A DNA stretch of 64,000 nt from Hyalangium gracile (GCF_020103725.1 NZ_JAHXBG010000006.1:310001-374000); one strand, 5' to 3'. Positions 33,877 through 43,410 are shown, counted from the first letter of the stretch. The notes: generated by a model not told the origin, from the letters alone. Numbers and translations are program-made.

Positions 33877-36800
33877 ATGACCTGCAGACTTCGACTTCCA
33901 TTCCTGACACTGAGTGCTCTCCTGACGCTGTCCGCGGGCTGCGGCTCGCCCTCCTCCGTTGAACCCGCGCAGGCGCGAGGCCCCGAGGGCGCGCTGCCCT
34001 CCGAGGTAGAGCGGGTCATCCAGTCGCTCTCGGAGGTCTCCTCCTCCATCCAGGTCAACCCCTCTCCGGCGTCCGGCGAGACGCAGCAGCGCCCCGCGGT
34101 CGCCCAGGGCCAGGGCGTCTATCTCGTCGTCTGGGAGGTGAGCTCCACCGCCACGGGCTCCTCGCCAGACATCGTGGGCGTGCGCGTCCGGGCCTCGGAT
34201 GGAGCGTTGCTGGACTCCAGCCCGCTGCCCATCGCCACGGGAGCCTCCTCGCAGACCGAGCCCGCCGTGGCCTTCGACGGCACCCACTTCCTGGTCGTCT
34301 GGGCGGAGAGCGGTGGAGCGCCCAGCATCCAGGGCAGGCGGGTGAATGCCTCGGATGGATCGCTGGTCGACTCCACGTCCTTCCGCGCCAGCATCTCCAG
34401 CTTTCCCGCGGACTATGATCGCGCGTACACCACCCCGTCCGTGGCCTGCAATGGGACGAATTGTCTGGTGTCCTGGTCCTACGCCTGGAGCCCCGCGCCA
34501 GGGTACTTGTTCAACCAGCTCTCCGGGACCTTCCTCCGCGCCTCGGATGTGACGCACCTCGACATGTGGCCGCTCTCCTTCTCCTATTCACCCTCGACTG
34601 CCGCCCGGGTCGCCTTCTCGAACGGCTACTACATGGCGACGTGGGTGGAAGGCTCGAACCTCAAGGCGCTCGGCATCAACGCTCGCACACGGGGGCATTC
34701 GAGCCCCGTCACCGTGTCGACCTCCGCCGATCAGCAGGTTCCCGACGTCGCCGGCCAGGGAGGCGAGTTCCTGGTGACGTGGCTGGAGGCTGGCAACGTC
34801 TGGGCGCGGCGGGTGAAGTACAACCATACCTTGCTGGGCTCCGCGAACACCCAGGTGGGGACGAACGCCCTGGCGCCGCCCTCGGTGACGGTGGACGGGG
34901 CTGACTATCGTGTCCTCTGGAACAGCCCGCGGAATGGAGTCACCCGAGCGCTCAGCACGCGGGTCTCCGCGCTGGCCGAGCTTGCTCCCAACGCGGAGCT
35001 CGGCTTGAGCGAGGCCTCCTCGGCCCGCGGAGCCATCGCCGCGATGGACTCGGGCCGCTACCTGGCCGCCTACGCCACGGACGCGGCGACAGTGGGTCCC
35101 CGCGTGAGCGCCAGGCTCGTCACGGAGGGCAGGGTGCACGTCTCTCCAGAGCGCATGGCGGACCCCCTGGTGCCGAGCACCGTTCCCCACTACATGCCCA
35201 CGGTCGGCGCGGGCAACGGCGTCTACCTGATGGCCTGGTCTCACCCTGTCTCTGGAGGAGGCTTCATCCTGCAGGGCCTCCGCGTCAGTGCTTCGACGGG
35301 CCAGGTGCTGGACTCCGTTCCCCTGACGATCAACAGCAGCTCCGGCCCCAACTTTGATCCGGCGGTGGCCTTCGACGGCACGAACTTCCTGGTCGTCTGG
35401 GTCTCGTACAATTCGACTCCCACCATCTACGGTGCCCGTGTGCGGGCCTCGGATGGCGCGGTGCTCGATAGCACGCCGTTCCGCATCAGCACCCTGCCCG
35501 CAGGGGCTCCCTCGGTCCCGCACGAGGAGCCGGCCCTGGCCTTCGATGGGACGAACTACCTGGTCACCTGGCAAGGGTATGGCTATGACGCCAACGGCGC
35601 GTTCGTCTCGGGAGTGTATGGGATTCGAGTGTCTTCGTATGCCACGCTCGTGGACTCCAGCAGCTTCCTCCTCGCGCAGGGCGGCCAGAACAGCCGTGTG
35701 GCGTACTCGGACGGCAAGTACCTGGTGACGTGGGAGCGGAACCAGAACATCGAGGCCGCCCGCATCAACGCCTCCACGCGGCAGGTGCTGGACAGCCCGG
35801 CCATCTCCCTGGCCGCGAGTCCGGGCAATGAGCGCCTCCCGGCGGTGGCGGGCGAGGGGGGCAGGTTCCTCGTGACGTGGATTGGCGGAGACGACAACCT
35901 GTGGGCTCGGCGGGTGAGCGGCCTCGATGGGGCCTTGCTGGACTCGGGAGACATCTCCGTGGGCCCGGCGGCCGTGATGGGGCCCGAGGTGACCTTCGAT
36001 GGGAGGGACTACTGGATTGGCTGGCAGGGCACCCGCGGCGGGGTGCGCAAGGTGCTCGGCACGCGAGTGACGGCGCTGGGCACCCTGGAGGCTGACTCGG
36101 AGGTCGCGCTCTCCACAGTGGATCCCGCCACCAACAATGGGAGCTATCCGCAGGTCCGGGGTGGCATCGCCGCGGCGGGCCCTGGCCACATCCTGAGCAC
36201 CTACCTCCAGGATGATCCGTCGATCTCCACCTCCTTGTCGACCTTCTACTCCAGCCCCCGGTTCCAGCTCGTGAGCGCGAGCCTCGGGTCCGCGCTCCCG
36301 CTCGTCAGTGAGGCTCGTGCGTCCTGGGCGGGCTGCGACTACGCGATCCAGGCCAGGCGGGACGTCGTGAACGAGCCGTATCCGTATCCGCATCAGGTCA
36401 CCCTCTACCGGCTCTTCGCTCAGGTCTCGGCGGATGCTTCCGGTACCTGCGCGGCGGCGCCGACGAGCACCGCGCTCGGAGAGTCGGAGACCGTGCCGGT
36501 GTTGGCCATCGTGGCGAACGGCGCGGGGGTCGCGGTGGGCTATTCCGAAGAGTTCTCCTACAGGTGGGTTGGAAGCCTCAGCAGTGGCTTCGTGGCCCAG
36601 CTGAACCCCAGCACCCTGGGCATCGTGAGGCGTCTCGAGCTGGACGCGGGCTCGCTGCCTCCGTCGTGCGCGGCGGGTGGCCCTGGCTCTCTCTCCGTGG
36701 GGCAGATCTCCCTCACGAACGGCTCGGACCTGGTCGTCGAGGGCCCCATGGGGGGCAACACCATCACCCTCTCGGGGCTCGGCGCGGGAGTGGACACGAG

Positions 36801-36900
36801 CACTCCGTGCGACGGGAGCACGGCGCGGGCCACCACCTTCACCGCGACCATCCCCGGGTTCCTCACCAGCCCGCAGGCGCCCACCATCGTCATTCACTGA
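33877..36900 (+). CDS. Large repeat-containing surface lipoprotein
   Basis: 1,007 residues with signal MTCRLRLPFLTLSALLTLS and lipobox SAGC. The body is built of roughly 50-residue repeats with the pattern AFDGTNFLVVW, then a short variable loop, then GARVRASDGAVLDSTPF. This resembles a beta-propeller or beta-helix of secreted myxobacterial proteins. A distinct C-terminal domain of about 200 residues follows. Start context is GGGAGGT with ideal spacing. A candidate sigma-54 promoter and hairpins lie upstream. Probably displayed on the outer membrane; ligand unknown. Confidence 0.8.
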   Translation: MTCRLRLPFLTLSALLTLSAGCGSPSSVEPAQARGPEGALPSEVERVIQSLSEVSSSIQVNPSPASGETQQRPAVAQGQGVYLVVWEVSSTATGSSPDIVGVRVRASDGALLDSSPLPIATGASSQTEPAVAFDGTHFLVVWAESGGAPSIQGRRVNASDGSLVDSTSFRASISSFPADYDRAYTTPSVACNGTNCLVSWSYAWSPAPGYLFNQLSGTFLRASDVTHLDMWPLSFSYSPSTAARVAFSNGYYMATWVEGSNLKALGINARTRGHSSPVTVSTSADQQVPDVAGQGGEFLVTWLEAGNVWARRVKYNHTLLGSANTQVGTNALAPPSVTVDGADYRVLWNSPRNGVTRALSTRVSALAELAPNAELGLSEASSARGAIAAMDSGRYLAAYATDAATVGPRVSARLVTEGRVHVSPERMADPLVPSTVPHYMPTVGAGNGVYLMAWSHPVSGGGFILQGLRVSASTGQVLDSVPLTINSSSGPNFDPAVAFDGTNFLVVWVSYNSTPTIYGARVRASDGAVLDSTPFRISTLPAGAPSVPHEEPALAFDGTNYLVTWQGYGYDANGAFVSGVYGIRVSSYATLVDSSSFLLAQGGQNSRVAYSDGKYLVTWERNQNIEAARINASTRQVLDSPAISLAASPGNERLPAVAGEGGRFLVTWIGGDDNLWARRVSGLDGALLDSGDISVGPAAVMGPEVTFDGRDYWIGWQGTRGGVRKVLGTRVTALGTLEADSEVALSTVDPATNNGSYPQVRGGIAAAGPGHILSTYLQDDPSISTSLSTFYSSPRFQLVSASLGSALPLVSEARASWAGCDYAIQARRDVVNEPYPYPHQVTLYRLFAQVSADASGTCAAAPTSTALGESETVPVLAIVANGAGVAVGYSEEFSYRWVGSLSSGFVAQLNPSTLGIVRRLELDAGSLPPSCAAGGPGSLSVGQISLTNGSDLVVEGPMGGNTITLSGLGAGVDTSTPCDGSTARATTFTATIPGFLTSPQAPTIVIH

Positions 36901-36980
36901 GAGTCCGGTAGGTTCTCTTTGAGACGCTCGGTGCTCGGGCCCCCCTCCTCGCCGGAGGGGGCTGCTAAGGGAGACGCGGC

Positions 36981-37997
36981 ATGCTCCCTACGGAACGGCT
37001 GAACCTGCTCTGGCTCGATGTCTCCCAGAACCCGGATCTGCTCGCCCAGCTTCGAAAGGAGCTGGACGGCCTCTTCCAGTCCTCGCGCTACCAGCGGTGG
37101 CTGAAGGAGGACAGCCGGACGCCCTTCACCGTCTCGGGCCTCCAGGCGCTGGAGCAGGTGGGGCTGCTCGTGGACGGCCGCCTGCAGGTGAAGGTGAACC
37201 GCATCGGCGACAGGCTCTTCATCACCGATGGCGCCTGGGTCTCGCACCTGATGCGTGTCTTCCCGGATCCCGACGAGTCGCTGCTGCTCCTCGACACCGT
37301 CCGGCAGCGAGGGCTGCGGGACTGGGCGAGCTGGGTCATCGATCCTGCGGCTGGCTGTGGGCACACGCCCATCGGCTTCCCGGGCCCGGCGCGGCGGGTG
37401 TCCTGCGATGCCAATGCCCGTGCCATCCTCTATGCCTCGCTCAACGCCCGGCTGAACGGGCTGGGGCCCGACCAGTTCACCGCGCTGCTCAACGACATGA
37501 CCCAGGGCTTCCCGCCCTCCCTGCGCATCGACGGGAACGTCCTGTTCCTGGCCAACGTGCCCTTCGCGCCTTCGCCTCGCCGGGGCGCGCTGGCCTTGAA
37601 CTCCGCCGGAGGCCGCACGGGCGCGGATCTCCAGCTGGCCTCGTTCCGGCTCGTGCGCCGCTTCCATGACACGTACCGCCTGCCCGTGAAGGCGTGCTTC
37701 CTGACGTGGACGGTGGGCTCGCAGGAGCGCGACACGTGGGAGGTGCCCCAGCTCTGCCGCGAGCTCTTCCCGGGACGGAGCCTCCAGTGGTCGATCGTCC
37801 AGCACGACTACGACGCCCCGGAGCTGCCCAACCCCGCGCCCGTCACGGACACCTTGCGGTATCTGGCCTCCTCTCAGTACGCCGTCCAACCCGGTGAGCG
37901 CGGCGTGGAGGCGGCCTACGCGGAGCTGTCGCGGGAGCTGCTCCAGCAAGGCCACACGCACGTGGCCTACGGGCTGCTGGAGCTGGACTTGAGCTGA
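36981..37997 (+). CDS. Methyltransferase-like protein
   Basis: 338 residues, cytoplasmic. The segment WVIDPAAGCGHTPIGFPG followed by CDANARAILYASLNARLNG resembles the SAM-binding motif I and acidic loop of class I methyltransferases, but with unusual spacing, so catalytic competence is uncertain. The flanking parts are not recognised. It converges with, and overlaps by 31 bp, the SET-domain gene of the YqcI/DUF1989/SET operon, so it may belong to the same function although on the other strand. Confidence 0.5.
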   Translation: MLPTERLNLLWLDVSQNPDLLAQLRKELDGLFQSSRYQRWLKEDSRTPFTVSGLQALEQVGLLVDGRLQVKVNRIGDRLFITDGAWVSHLMRVFPDPDESLLLLDTVRQRGLRDWASWVIDPAAGCGHTPIGFPGPARRVSCDANARAILYASLNARLNGLGPDQFTALLNDMTQGFPPSLRIDGNVLFLANVPFAPSPRRGALALNSAGGRTGADLQLASFRLVRRFHDTYRLPVKACFLTWTVGSQERDTWEVPQLCRELFPGRSLQWSIVQHDYDAPELPNPAPVTDTLRYLASSQYAVQPGERGVEAAYAELSRELLQQGHTHVAYGLLELDLS

Positions 37998-38542
37998 GCC
38001 CTCCGGGCCTGGATCTTCTTCTGGATGAAGGGGAGCCACTCCGGCCAGAGCTGCGCGGCGACGACGGGGTTCTCCCAGTCATGGCTGCTGATGGTGCCTC
38101 GGCATACCGGCGAGCGGCAGAGGCACTGGAAGCTCCAGTCCCGGAAGCCCGAGACCAGCGGGGCATAGTCGATGGTGAGCTCCTCGCCGGGAGCGATGTC
38201 CCGCTTGGCCACGTAGACGAGCCCGCCATAGCGCGCCACGTTCGAGGCGCAGTTGTGGTTGAGGAAGAAGATCGGCTCGAGCCGCTCGTAGTCCCTCGGC
38301 GCCAGCCAGAGGCCGTCACCGATGAGCGCCACGTAGTTCTTGTCCGACAGCACGTCGTCGATCGCCGAGACGACCACGCCACCGTCCCGGGCGATGGTGG
38401 CGCCCCGGGGGATGAACTCCGTGGAGAAGGCTCCGCGAAACCCCTCCGAGATGGTCCGGACCTCGATGGGGTAGTAGTTCTCCGAGGTGGAGGGAGCGAG
38501 CTCGTGGCTGTTCTCCAGCTCGTACGGTGACTTGTAGCTCAT
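37967..38542 (-). CDS. SET-domain lysine methyltransferase-like protein
   Basis: 191 residues with the SET core: RGAFSTEFIPRGATI, the catalytic pseudoknot FFLNHNCASNVARYG (N-H-x-C) and ELTIDYAPL. A post-SET zinc-binding end follows (CLCRSPVCRG). The eukaryote-type histone methyltransferase fold also occurs in bacteria, where it modifies basic proteins or, possibly, small amines. It is the third gene of a tight minus-strand operon, overlapping the DUF1989 gene by four bases. The substrate may be a protein partner or the operon's product. Confidence 0.85.
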   Translation of the reverse strand: MSYKSPYELENSHELAPSTSENYYPIEVRTISEGFRGAFSTEFIPRGATIARDGGVVVSAIDDVLSDKNYVALIGDGLWLAPRDYERLEPIFFLNHNCASNVARYGGLVYVAKRDIAPGEELTIDYAPLVSGFRDWSFQCLCRSPVCRGTISSHDWENPVVAAQLWPEWLPFIQKKIQARRAQLKSSSSSP

Positions 38543-39153
38543 GCGCGGGGCTCGTCGAGGACCTGGTATTGGATGGGCTTGCAGACGCCGGCGTTGGTCC
38601 CCTCATGGGAGCAGGCCGTCAGCCCGACGAGGAGATCCATCTCCGCGCGCAGCAGCACGGAGGCGCCCGCGCGGGACAGCGGCGGCGCGATCTGGATGGC
38701 ACCCCGGGGGTCCACCGAGACGTTCATGAAGATGTTGAACGTCGTGCCGATGGCGTCCGGCCCGAAGCCGAAGCGTCCCAGGCTGCGGGCCAGGTTCTCG
38801 TGGCAGCTCGGGTGGTAGTCCTCGTTGCCCGCGACGATCTGGAACATCCGCAGGCTGCACGGGGGCATGAGCAGGTCATGCCGGCCGCAGCTGTCCTCCA
38901 CGATGCGCAGCATGGCCTGGCTGCGGTTCGAGTAGAGGACGTGGCCGGTGGTGAGAAAGAGCGTGTCCGCGTAGTCGATGGAGCGGCTGGCGGAGAAGTG
39001 CTCGGCCGGGTCCGCCGCCGAGAAGCAGAAGAGATCCGACACCTGGGCGCCCTGGGGATCCACCACGCGCAGCAGCTGTCCGCGCTTCAGCTCGAACGCC
39101 ACGCCTGTCTGCGCGGGGATGGTCTGGAGCGGCGCTGGCGAGAGCACCCTCAC
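38539..39153 (-). CDS. DUF1989 / urea carboxylase-associated family protein
   Basis: 204 residues from the GTG at 39153, which overlaps the preceding stop as GTGA. Family features: RVVDPQGAQVSDLFCFSA, the His/Cys-rich CHENLARSLGRFG and GRHDLLMPPCS with likely metal ligands, and FNIFMNVSVDP. Members sit beside urea carboxylase or amino acid genes and are probably metal-binding hydrolases or aminomethyltransferase-like proteins. Here it is placed between the heme N-oxygenase-like gene and the SET gene, which suggests processing of a guanidino or carbamoyl compound. Confidence 0.85.
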   Translation of the reverse strand: MRVLSPAPLQTIPAQTGVAFELKRGQLLRVVDPQGAQVSDLFCFSAADPAEHFSASRSIDYADTLFLTTGHVLYSNRSQAMLRIVEDSCGRHDLLMPPCSLRMFQIVAGNEDYHPSCHENLARSLGRFGFGPDAIGTTFNIFMNVSVDPRGAIQIAPPLSRAGASVLLRAEMDLLVGLTACSHEGTNAGVCKPIQYQVLDEPRA

Positions 39154-39917
39154 GACGGGTTCTCCGGCGGCTTGAGCCCGTGCTGGAAGGGGCACTTCCA
39201 CTCGGCAGGGTTGTCCTTGCCCGAGAACTGGATGGCCTCCCACTTGTCCCCGTGCTGCTCGACCATGGGGTTGAGCGAGCCCTGGAACTTCAGCTCGCGC
39301 GCGCGGTTGGTCTTCACGGTGGACTCGTAGCGGCCCTCGCGGGAGAGCTGCTCGAACTGGTCATAGAGGTTGAAGACCACCGTGGGGAAGGGGAAGCGCC
39401 GCGCCAGCCGGGAGCTGTTCGGGTGCATGCCGACGATGAAGAAGGCCTCGCCGCCGAAGCTCGGGCAGAACCTGGGGTCGGCCGGATCATCGCTGAAGTT
39501 CACGTCCCAGCCGGCCGCCGGATCCTGGTGCGAGGAGACATAGGAGATCTCCCGCCACAGCCGCTCCTCGAAGGCCGTCTCGTCGAACTCGCTCTGGCCG
39601 GAGAAGAAGGCCCAGAACGTCATGTAGGCGGAGCCGGACTGCTTCTGCTGCTCGCGGAAGTACAGCAGGTCCTCCAGCAGGGCCCGGCTCGAGGCCCCCG
39701 AGCCCAGCTCTCCGGGGTAGAGGCCGACGAGGAACTCCTCCAGCTTGTACGAGCGCAGCGCCGGGACGCAGGGGTAGTTCTTGCGCCCCAGCAGCTCGCC
39801 GATGGCCGCGTGACACCGGAGCGGGTCCAGGGAGCCCGCGTGCGAGGCAAGCTCGGGCCGAACGCGCTGCAGCTCGTTACCACGAGGCCGGAACAGTGAA
39901 GAGGAACAGGTGTGCAT
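39150..39917 (-). CDS. YqcI/YcgG-family heme-dependent N-oxygenase-like protein
   Basis: 255 residues from MHTCSSSLFRP. The YqcI/YcgG pattern is clear: FCPSFGGEAFFIVGMHPNSS, then RRFPFPTVVFNLYDQFEQLS, then LKFQGSLNPMV, and a terminal WKCPF. Characterised members (GntA, DcsA) are heme proteins that N-hydroxylate guanidine groups. First gene of a translationally coupled three-gene operon (stop overlaps the next start). It shares a 148-bp intergenic region with the divergent membrane-protein gene. Activity on an arginine-like substrate is inferred. Confidence 0.85.
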   Translation of the reverse strand: MHTCSSSLFRPRGNELQRVRPELASHAGSLDPLRCHAAIGELLGRKNYPCVPALRSYKLEEFLVGLYPGELGSGASSRALLEDLLYFREQQKQSGSAYMTFWAFFSGQSEFDETAFEERLWREISYVSSHQDPAAGWDVNFSDDPADPRFCPSFGGEAFFIVGMHPNSSRLARRFPFPTVVFNLYDQFEQLSREGRYESTVKTNRARELKFQGSLNPMVEQHGDKWEAIQFSGKDNPAEWKCPFQHGLKPPENPS

Positions 39918-40065
39918 GGCGGATGGGGTCGGAACGTAGCCAGCAAACCCCGGGGCGGCAGGCTCGTCGGGCGGGGACAGAGGCCGTTCTCGCGGGGCGT
40001 CGCCCAGGCGACAGGCGGAGTGTCCGCGAGTCCTCACCTCCCAGGCTCGACATAAGCTTGGCTCC

Positions 40066-41178
40066 ATGAAGGTCGCCTGCGTGCTGCTGATGGTGGTGCT
40101 GTCTGGGGCGGGTCCGGCTTCTGCCTCGCAGAGCCCCGAGTCCACGGACGCGCCTCGTCAGCCCTTGTCCACGCCGCCGCTCGTCCCCGCGAACGACGCT
40201 GGCGAGCTCATTCCCCGTCAGGAGTCCTCCCGAAGGAAGGAGCCGGGCTTCTTGTCGCGCGCGGGGATCGGGCTGCTCGGGGGGATGGGAGGAGGCCTGG
40301 TGGGAGCAGGGGGAGGCGCGCTGATGGGGCACCTGCTCGCCCAGCCTGCTGGATGTGAGAGGAAGGTGTGTGCCGGAGCTCAGCTCTCGGGGGCCTACGT
40401 CGGGGCGCTCTTCGGAGTGCCTGCCGGGACCTACTTCGCGAGCAGGTACTCGGAAGGGCGGGGCTCGTACGTCTCCGCCCTTGCCGGCAGCATGGTGGGG
40501 TGGGGTGCAGTGGCGGTTGGCCAGTTCGTCCTCCTCTCCGCCGAGGGCATCAGCGAGGCGGATCCGGACGATGCGTTCCCTCTGGCGGTGCTGCTGACGC
40601 TGCCGGCCCTGGGCTCGACGCTGGGCTATCAGCTCTCGCACTCCCTCTCGCCCCAGAGGACCTACGACGATGACGCATGGGTGGTGGGCCGCGTGCTGCT
40701 CGAGCTTCTGTTTGGCAGCGTGGGCGGAGCCGCGGGGGCCGTGGGTGGGTTCGTCGGCGGCGTGGGCGCCTCCAACTGCCCGATCAGCGAGTCGTGCATC
40801 TCGACCGGGGATGAGCTCATCCTCAACAGCGTCACCTTCGCCAGCCTCACGGTGGGCAGCGTGCTCGGCGTGTATGGGGCTGGGGTGCTGTTTCGCAGCC
40901 GCGGAGGCTTCCTGCCAACGCTCGTCGGTGGAGTGCTGGGGGGTGGCATGGGCGGCCTCGTCCTGGCCACGCTCGAGAGCGACTGGTCGGTGCTCGTCAT
41001 CGCGACGGCTCCCCTGGTGGGCGCCATCATTGGATACGAGGTGTCCAACGCCTTCGCCGAGTCCGAGGCGGCCCCGGCGGTGGGCACGCTCCGTCCAGCG
41101 ACGAGTCTCGAGGTGCTGCCCGTCGTCGCCGCGACTCCGTCCGGAGGAATCCTCGGCGGAGTCGTGGGGCGGTTCTAG
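40066..41178 (+). CDS. Gly-rich multi-spanning membrane protein
   Basis: 370 residues. A signal-like start (MKVACVLLMVVLSGAG) precedes a Pro/Ser-rich linker. About eight hydrophobic, strongly Gly-rich helices follow (GIGLLGGMGGGLVGAGGGAL, VGGVLGGGMGGLVLA). Repeated glycine zippers of this kind recur in small outer- or inner-membrane proteins of myxobacteria with no known role. The end FGRSVVG-like tail is also Gly-rich (GGILGGVVGRF). No homologous function recognised; it may pack as an oligomeric membrane assembly. Confidence 0.7.
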   Translation: MKVACVLLMVVLSGAGPASASQSPESTDAPRQPLSTPPLVPANDAGELIPRQESSRRKEPGFLSRAGIGLLGGMGGGLVGAGGGALMGHLLAQPAGCERKVCAGAQLSGAYVGALFGVPAGTYFASRYSEGRGSYVSALAGSMVGWGAVAVGQFVLLSAEGISEADPDDAFPLAVLLTLPALGSTLGYQLSHSLSPQRTYDDDAWVVGRVLLELLFGSVGGAAGAVGGFVGGVGASNCPISESCISTGDELILNSVTFASLTVGSVLGVYGAGVLFRSRGGFLPTLVGGVLGGGMGGLVLATLESDWSVLVIATAPLVGAIIGYEVSNAFAESEAAPAVGTLRPATSLEVLPVVAATPSGGILGGVVGRF

Positions 41179-41255
41179 GCCTTGGGGACGATGACTCGCG
41201 ATTCAATGAGCTTGGAATGGCAAGACCCTGAGCCCAGCCTGGCAGGCAGGACGCA

Positions 41256-41657
41256 CTATCTGTCCCAGCCCTCCTGCTTCAGCAGCGCCGAGACGCGGGA
41301 GCGGACGTCATCGCGAATCTCGCGCACACGCTCCACCGGCTTGCCCTTGGGGTCCTCCAGCGGCCAGTCGCCACGCTTCAGCCCAGGCACATACGGGCAG
41401 GCGTCCCCGCAGCCCATGGTGATGAGCCACTGAGCGCCCCGGGCCAGCTCGTCCGTGAGGCGCTGGGGCCTGGCCCCCGACAGATCGATGCCCACCTCGG
41501 CCATGGCGGCCTGCACCTCGGGATGGACACGCTCCCCCGGCTGGGTGCCCGCGGACACGGCACGTGCCTTGGCGGGGTCCGCCAGCGCGTTGAAGAAGGC
41601 CGCCGCCATCTGCGAGCGACCGGCGTTGTGCACGCAGGCGAAGATGACCGTGTTCAT
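41256..41657 (-). CDS. arsC: Arsenate reductase, low-molecular-weight phosphatase fold
   Basis: 133 residues with the P-loop CVHNAGRSQMA (C-x5-R) and the later DPKGKPVERVREIRDDV segment typical of the ArsC branch coupled to thioredoxin or mycothiol. It reduces arsenate to arsenite in the cytoplasm for export. Thirty bases after acr3 on the same strand, it is the last gene of an arsR-acr3-arsC operon. Confidence 0.9.
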   Translation of the reverse strand: MNTVIFACVHNAGRSQMAAAFFNALADPAKARAVSAGTQPGERVHPEVQAAMAEVGIDLSGARPQRLTDELARGAQWLITMGCGDACPYVPGLKRGDWPLEDPKGKPVERVREIRDDVRSRVSALLKQEGWDR

Positions 41658-41686
41658 GAGGATGGCTCCTGGGAAGCGGTGTGGGG

Positions 41687-42820
41687 CTACGGAGAGACCT
41701 TGCCCGGCTCGGACGGGGGCGCCTGGCCCTCGAAGCGGCGGGGCAGGACGGCGTCAGGGGCTTCAGGGAAGAGCCGACGCTTGAGCCCCAGCGAGAGGTA
41801 GACGAGCGCGATGAGGGCGGGCACCTCGATGAGCGGACCGACCACGCCCGCCAGCGCCTCCCCCGAGGCCATGCCGAACACGCCGACCGCCACCGCGATG
41901 GCCAGCTCGAAGTTGTTGCCCGCCGCCGTGAAGGAGAGCGACGCCGTCTCCTCGTAGCTGAAGCCCAGCCGGCGCGAGAGGAAGAAGGCGCTGGTGAACA
42001 TGACGACGAAGTAGACGAGCAGCGGCAGGGAGATGCGCACCACGTCCAGCGGCAGGCGGGTGATCTTCTCTCCCTGCATCGCGAACATCAGGACGATGGT
42101 GTAGAGCAGGCCGAGCAGCGCGGTGGGGCCGAGGCGCGGCAGGAAGCGCTGCTCGTACCACTGCTCGCCCTTGAGGCGGGTGAGCCCGATGCGCGTCAGC
42201 GCGCCAGCCACCAGCGGCACGCCCAGGAAGATGAGCACGCTCCTGGCGATGCTCCCCATGGACACGTCGAAGGCGGTAACATCCGCGCCGAGCCAGCCCG
42301 GGATGACGGTGAGGAAGAGCCAGCCCAGCACCGAGTAGAAGAGGATCTGGAAGACGGAGTTGAGCGCCACCAGCACGGCGGCTACCTCGTTGCTGCCGCA
42401 AGCCAGCATGTTCCAGATGAGGACCATGGCGATGCAGCGGGCCAGGCCGATGAGCACCAGGCCATTGCGGTAGTGCGGCAGGTCCGGGAGGAAGAGCCAG
42501 GCCAGCGCGAACATCAGCACCGGCCCCACCACCCAGTTGAGCACCAGCGAGGTGGTGAAGAGCCTGCCGCGCGTGCGCAGCCGGCCCAGCTCTCCGTAGC
42601 GCACCTTCGCGAGCACCGGGTACATCATCCACAAGAGGCCGATGGCGATGGGCAGCGAGACGGTGTCCAGCTTCACCGTGTCCAGCCGGGCGCCCAGGTC
42701 CGGGAAGGCGCGGCCGAGGCCGATTCCCAGTCCCATGGCGGCGAAGATCCACACCGGCAGGAACCGGTCGATGACGGAGAGCTTCTTGACGATGCTGGGG
42801 GAAGGGGCGGTGGCGGTCAT
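41687..42820 (-). CDS. acr3: Arsenite efflux transporter Acr3
   Basis: 377-residue, ten-helix bile acid:sodium symporter-fold carrier. Signatures include MYPVLAKVRYGEL, the conserved Cys in LARCIAMVLIW and the ACGSNEVAAVLVALNS segment. It exports arsenite with the proton gradient. Second gene of the arsenic operon, 36 bp after arsR. The length and motifs are those of a complete Acr3. Confidence 0.92.
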   Translation of the reverse strand: MTATAPSPSIVKKLSVIDRFLPVWIFAAMGLGIGLGRAFPDLGARLDTVKLDTVSLPIAIGLLWMMYPVLAKVRYGELGRLRTRGRLFTTSLVLNWVVGPVLMFALAWLFLPDLPHYRNGLVLIGLARCIAMVLIWNMLACGSNEVAAVLVALNSVFQILFYSVLGWLFLTVIPGWLGADVTAFDVSMGSIARSVLIFLGVPLVAGALTRIGLTRLKGEQWYEQRFLPRLGPTALLGLLYTIVLMFAMQGEKITRLPLDVVRISLPLLVYFVVMFTSAFFLSRRLGFSYEETASLSFTAAGNNFELAIAVAVGVFGMASGEALAGVVGPLIEVPALIALVYLSLGLKRRLFPEAPDAVLPRRFEGQAPPSEPGKVSP

Positions 42821-42856
42821 GGGAAGGAAGGCGGGAGGAGGGGAGAGGGCCGGGTG

Positions 42857-43222
42857 CTACTTGCAGGCGTTGGGACCACGGCTCTTGAGGAGGCGCTCGA
42901 CGTCCTCGCGGAGCACCTCGCGCCTGGTGAAGGCGGCGACCAGGGCCTTGAGCTGCGCCTTGCACAGCTCGTCCAGCTGGGGGGCCAGCCGGTAGTAGAC
43001 CCAGCTTGCGTCCCGGCGGGCCTCGACGACGCCGGCGTTCTTCAGCACGGCGAGCTGGCGGGAGGTGTTCGATTGCGTCAGCTGGAGGGCGGACTCGAAG
43101 TGGCAGACGCACAGCTCCCCGTGGCTGAGCAGCGCGACCATGCGCAGGCGCGTCTCGTCCCCCAGCGCCTTGAAGAGCCGGGAGGCGAAGCGGACATCCA
43201 GGGACTTGATGGCGGCCGACAT
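42857..43222 (-). CDS. arsR: ArsR-family metalloid-responsive repressor
   Basis: 121 residues from MSAAIKSLD (an ATG nine codons upstream is possible). The ArsR winged helix has ALGDETRLRMVALLSHG, the metal-box sequence ELCVCHFE with the two Cys that bind As(III), then LTQSNTSRQLAVLKNAGVV. It represses the operon until arsenite binds. The CATGAC/GTCATG inverted repeat at its start is a likely self-operator. Confidence 0.9.
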   Translation of the reverse strand: MSAAIKSLDVRFASRLFKALGDETRLRMVALLSHGELCVCHFESALQLTQSNTSRQLAVLKNAGVVEARRDASWVYYRLAPQLDELCKAQLKALVAAFTRREVLREDVERLLKSRGPNACK

Positions 43223-43250
43223 GACGGAATTACGATATTGGAATGTCATG
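43220..43250. promoter_or_regulatory. Candidate ArsR operator
   Basis: CATGAC and GTCATG form inverted arms around 19 bases containing ATTACGATATTGGAAT, an AT-rich block unusual for this GC-rich DNA and placed at the arsR start. Overlap with the translation start would fit a leaderless, autorepressed transcript. Confidence 0.5.
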
Positions 43251-43410
43251 GTTCCGCAAGCCCCGTCTCCGTGACGGTTGTGTGACAGGCCCCCGAGTGG
43301 GCAGGCGCCTGGGGAGGTGACCGTGGTGGGCTCCGCTCGGAAGGAGGGCTCCGGCCACCGGGCCGCGGGCGCTTCACGCGGGCCTGGAAAGCCGACTACG
43401 CTTCGGGCCC

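Noticed and set aside
33877..36900. DNA-level tandem repeat in the repeat lipoprotein
   Set aside because: Repeats are diverged at DNA level and explained by protein repeats, not a satellite.
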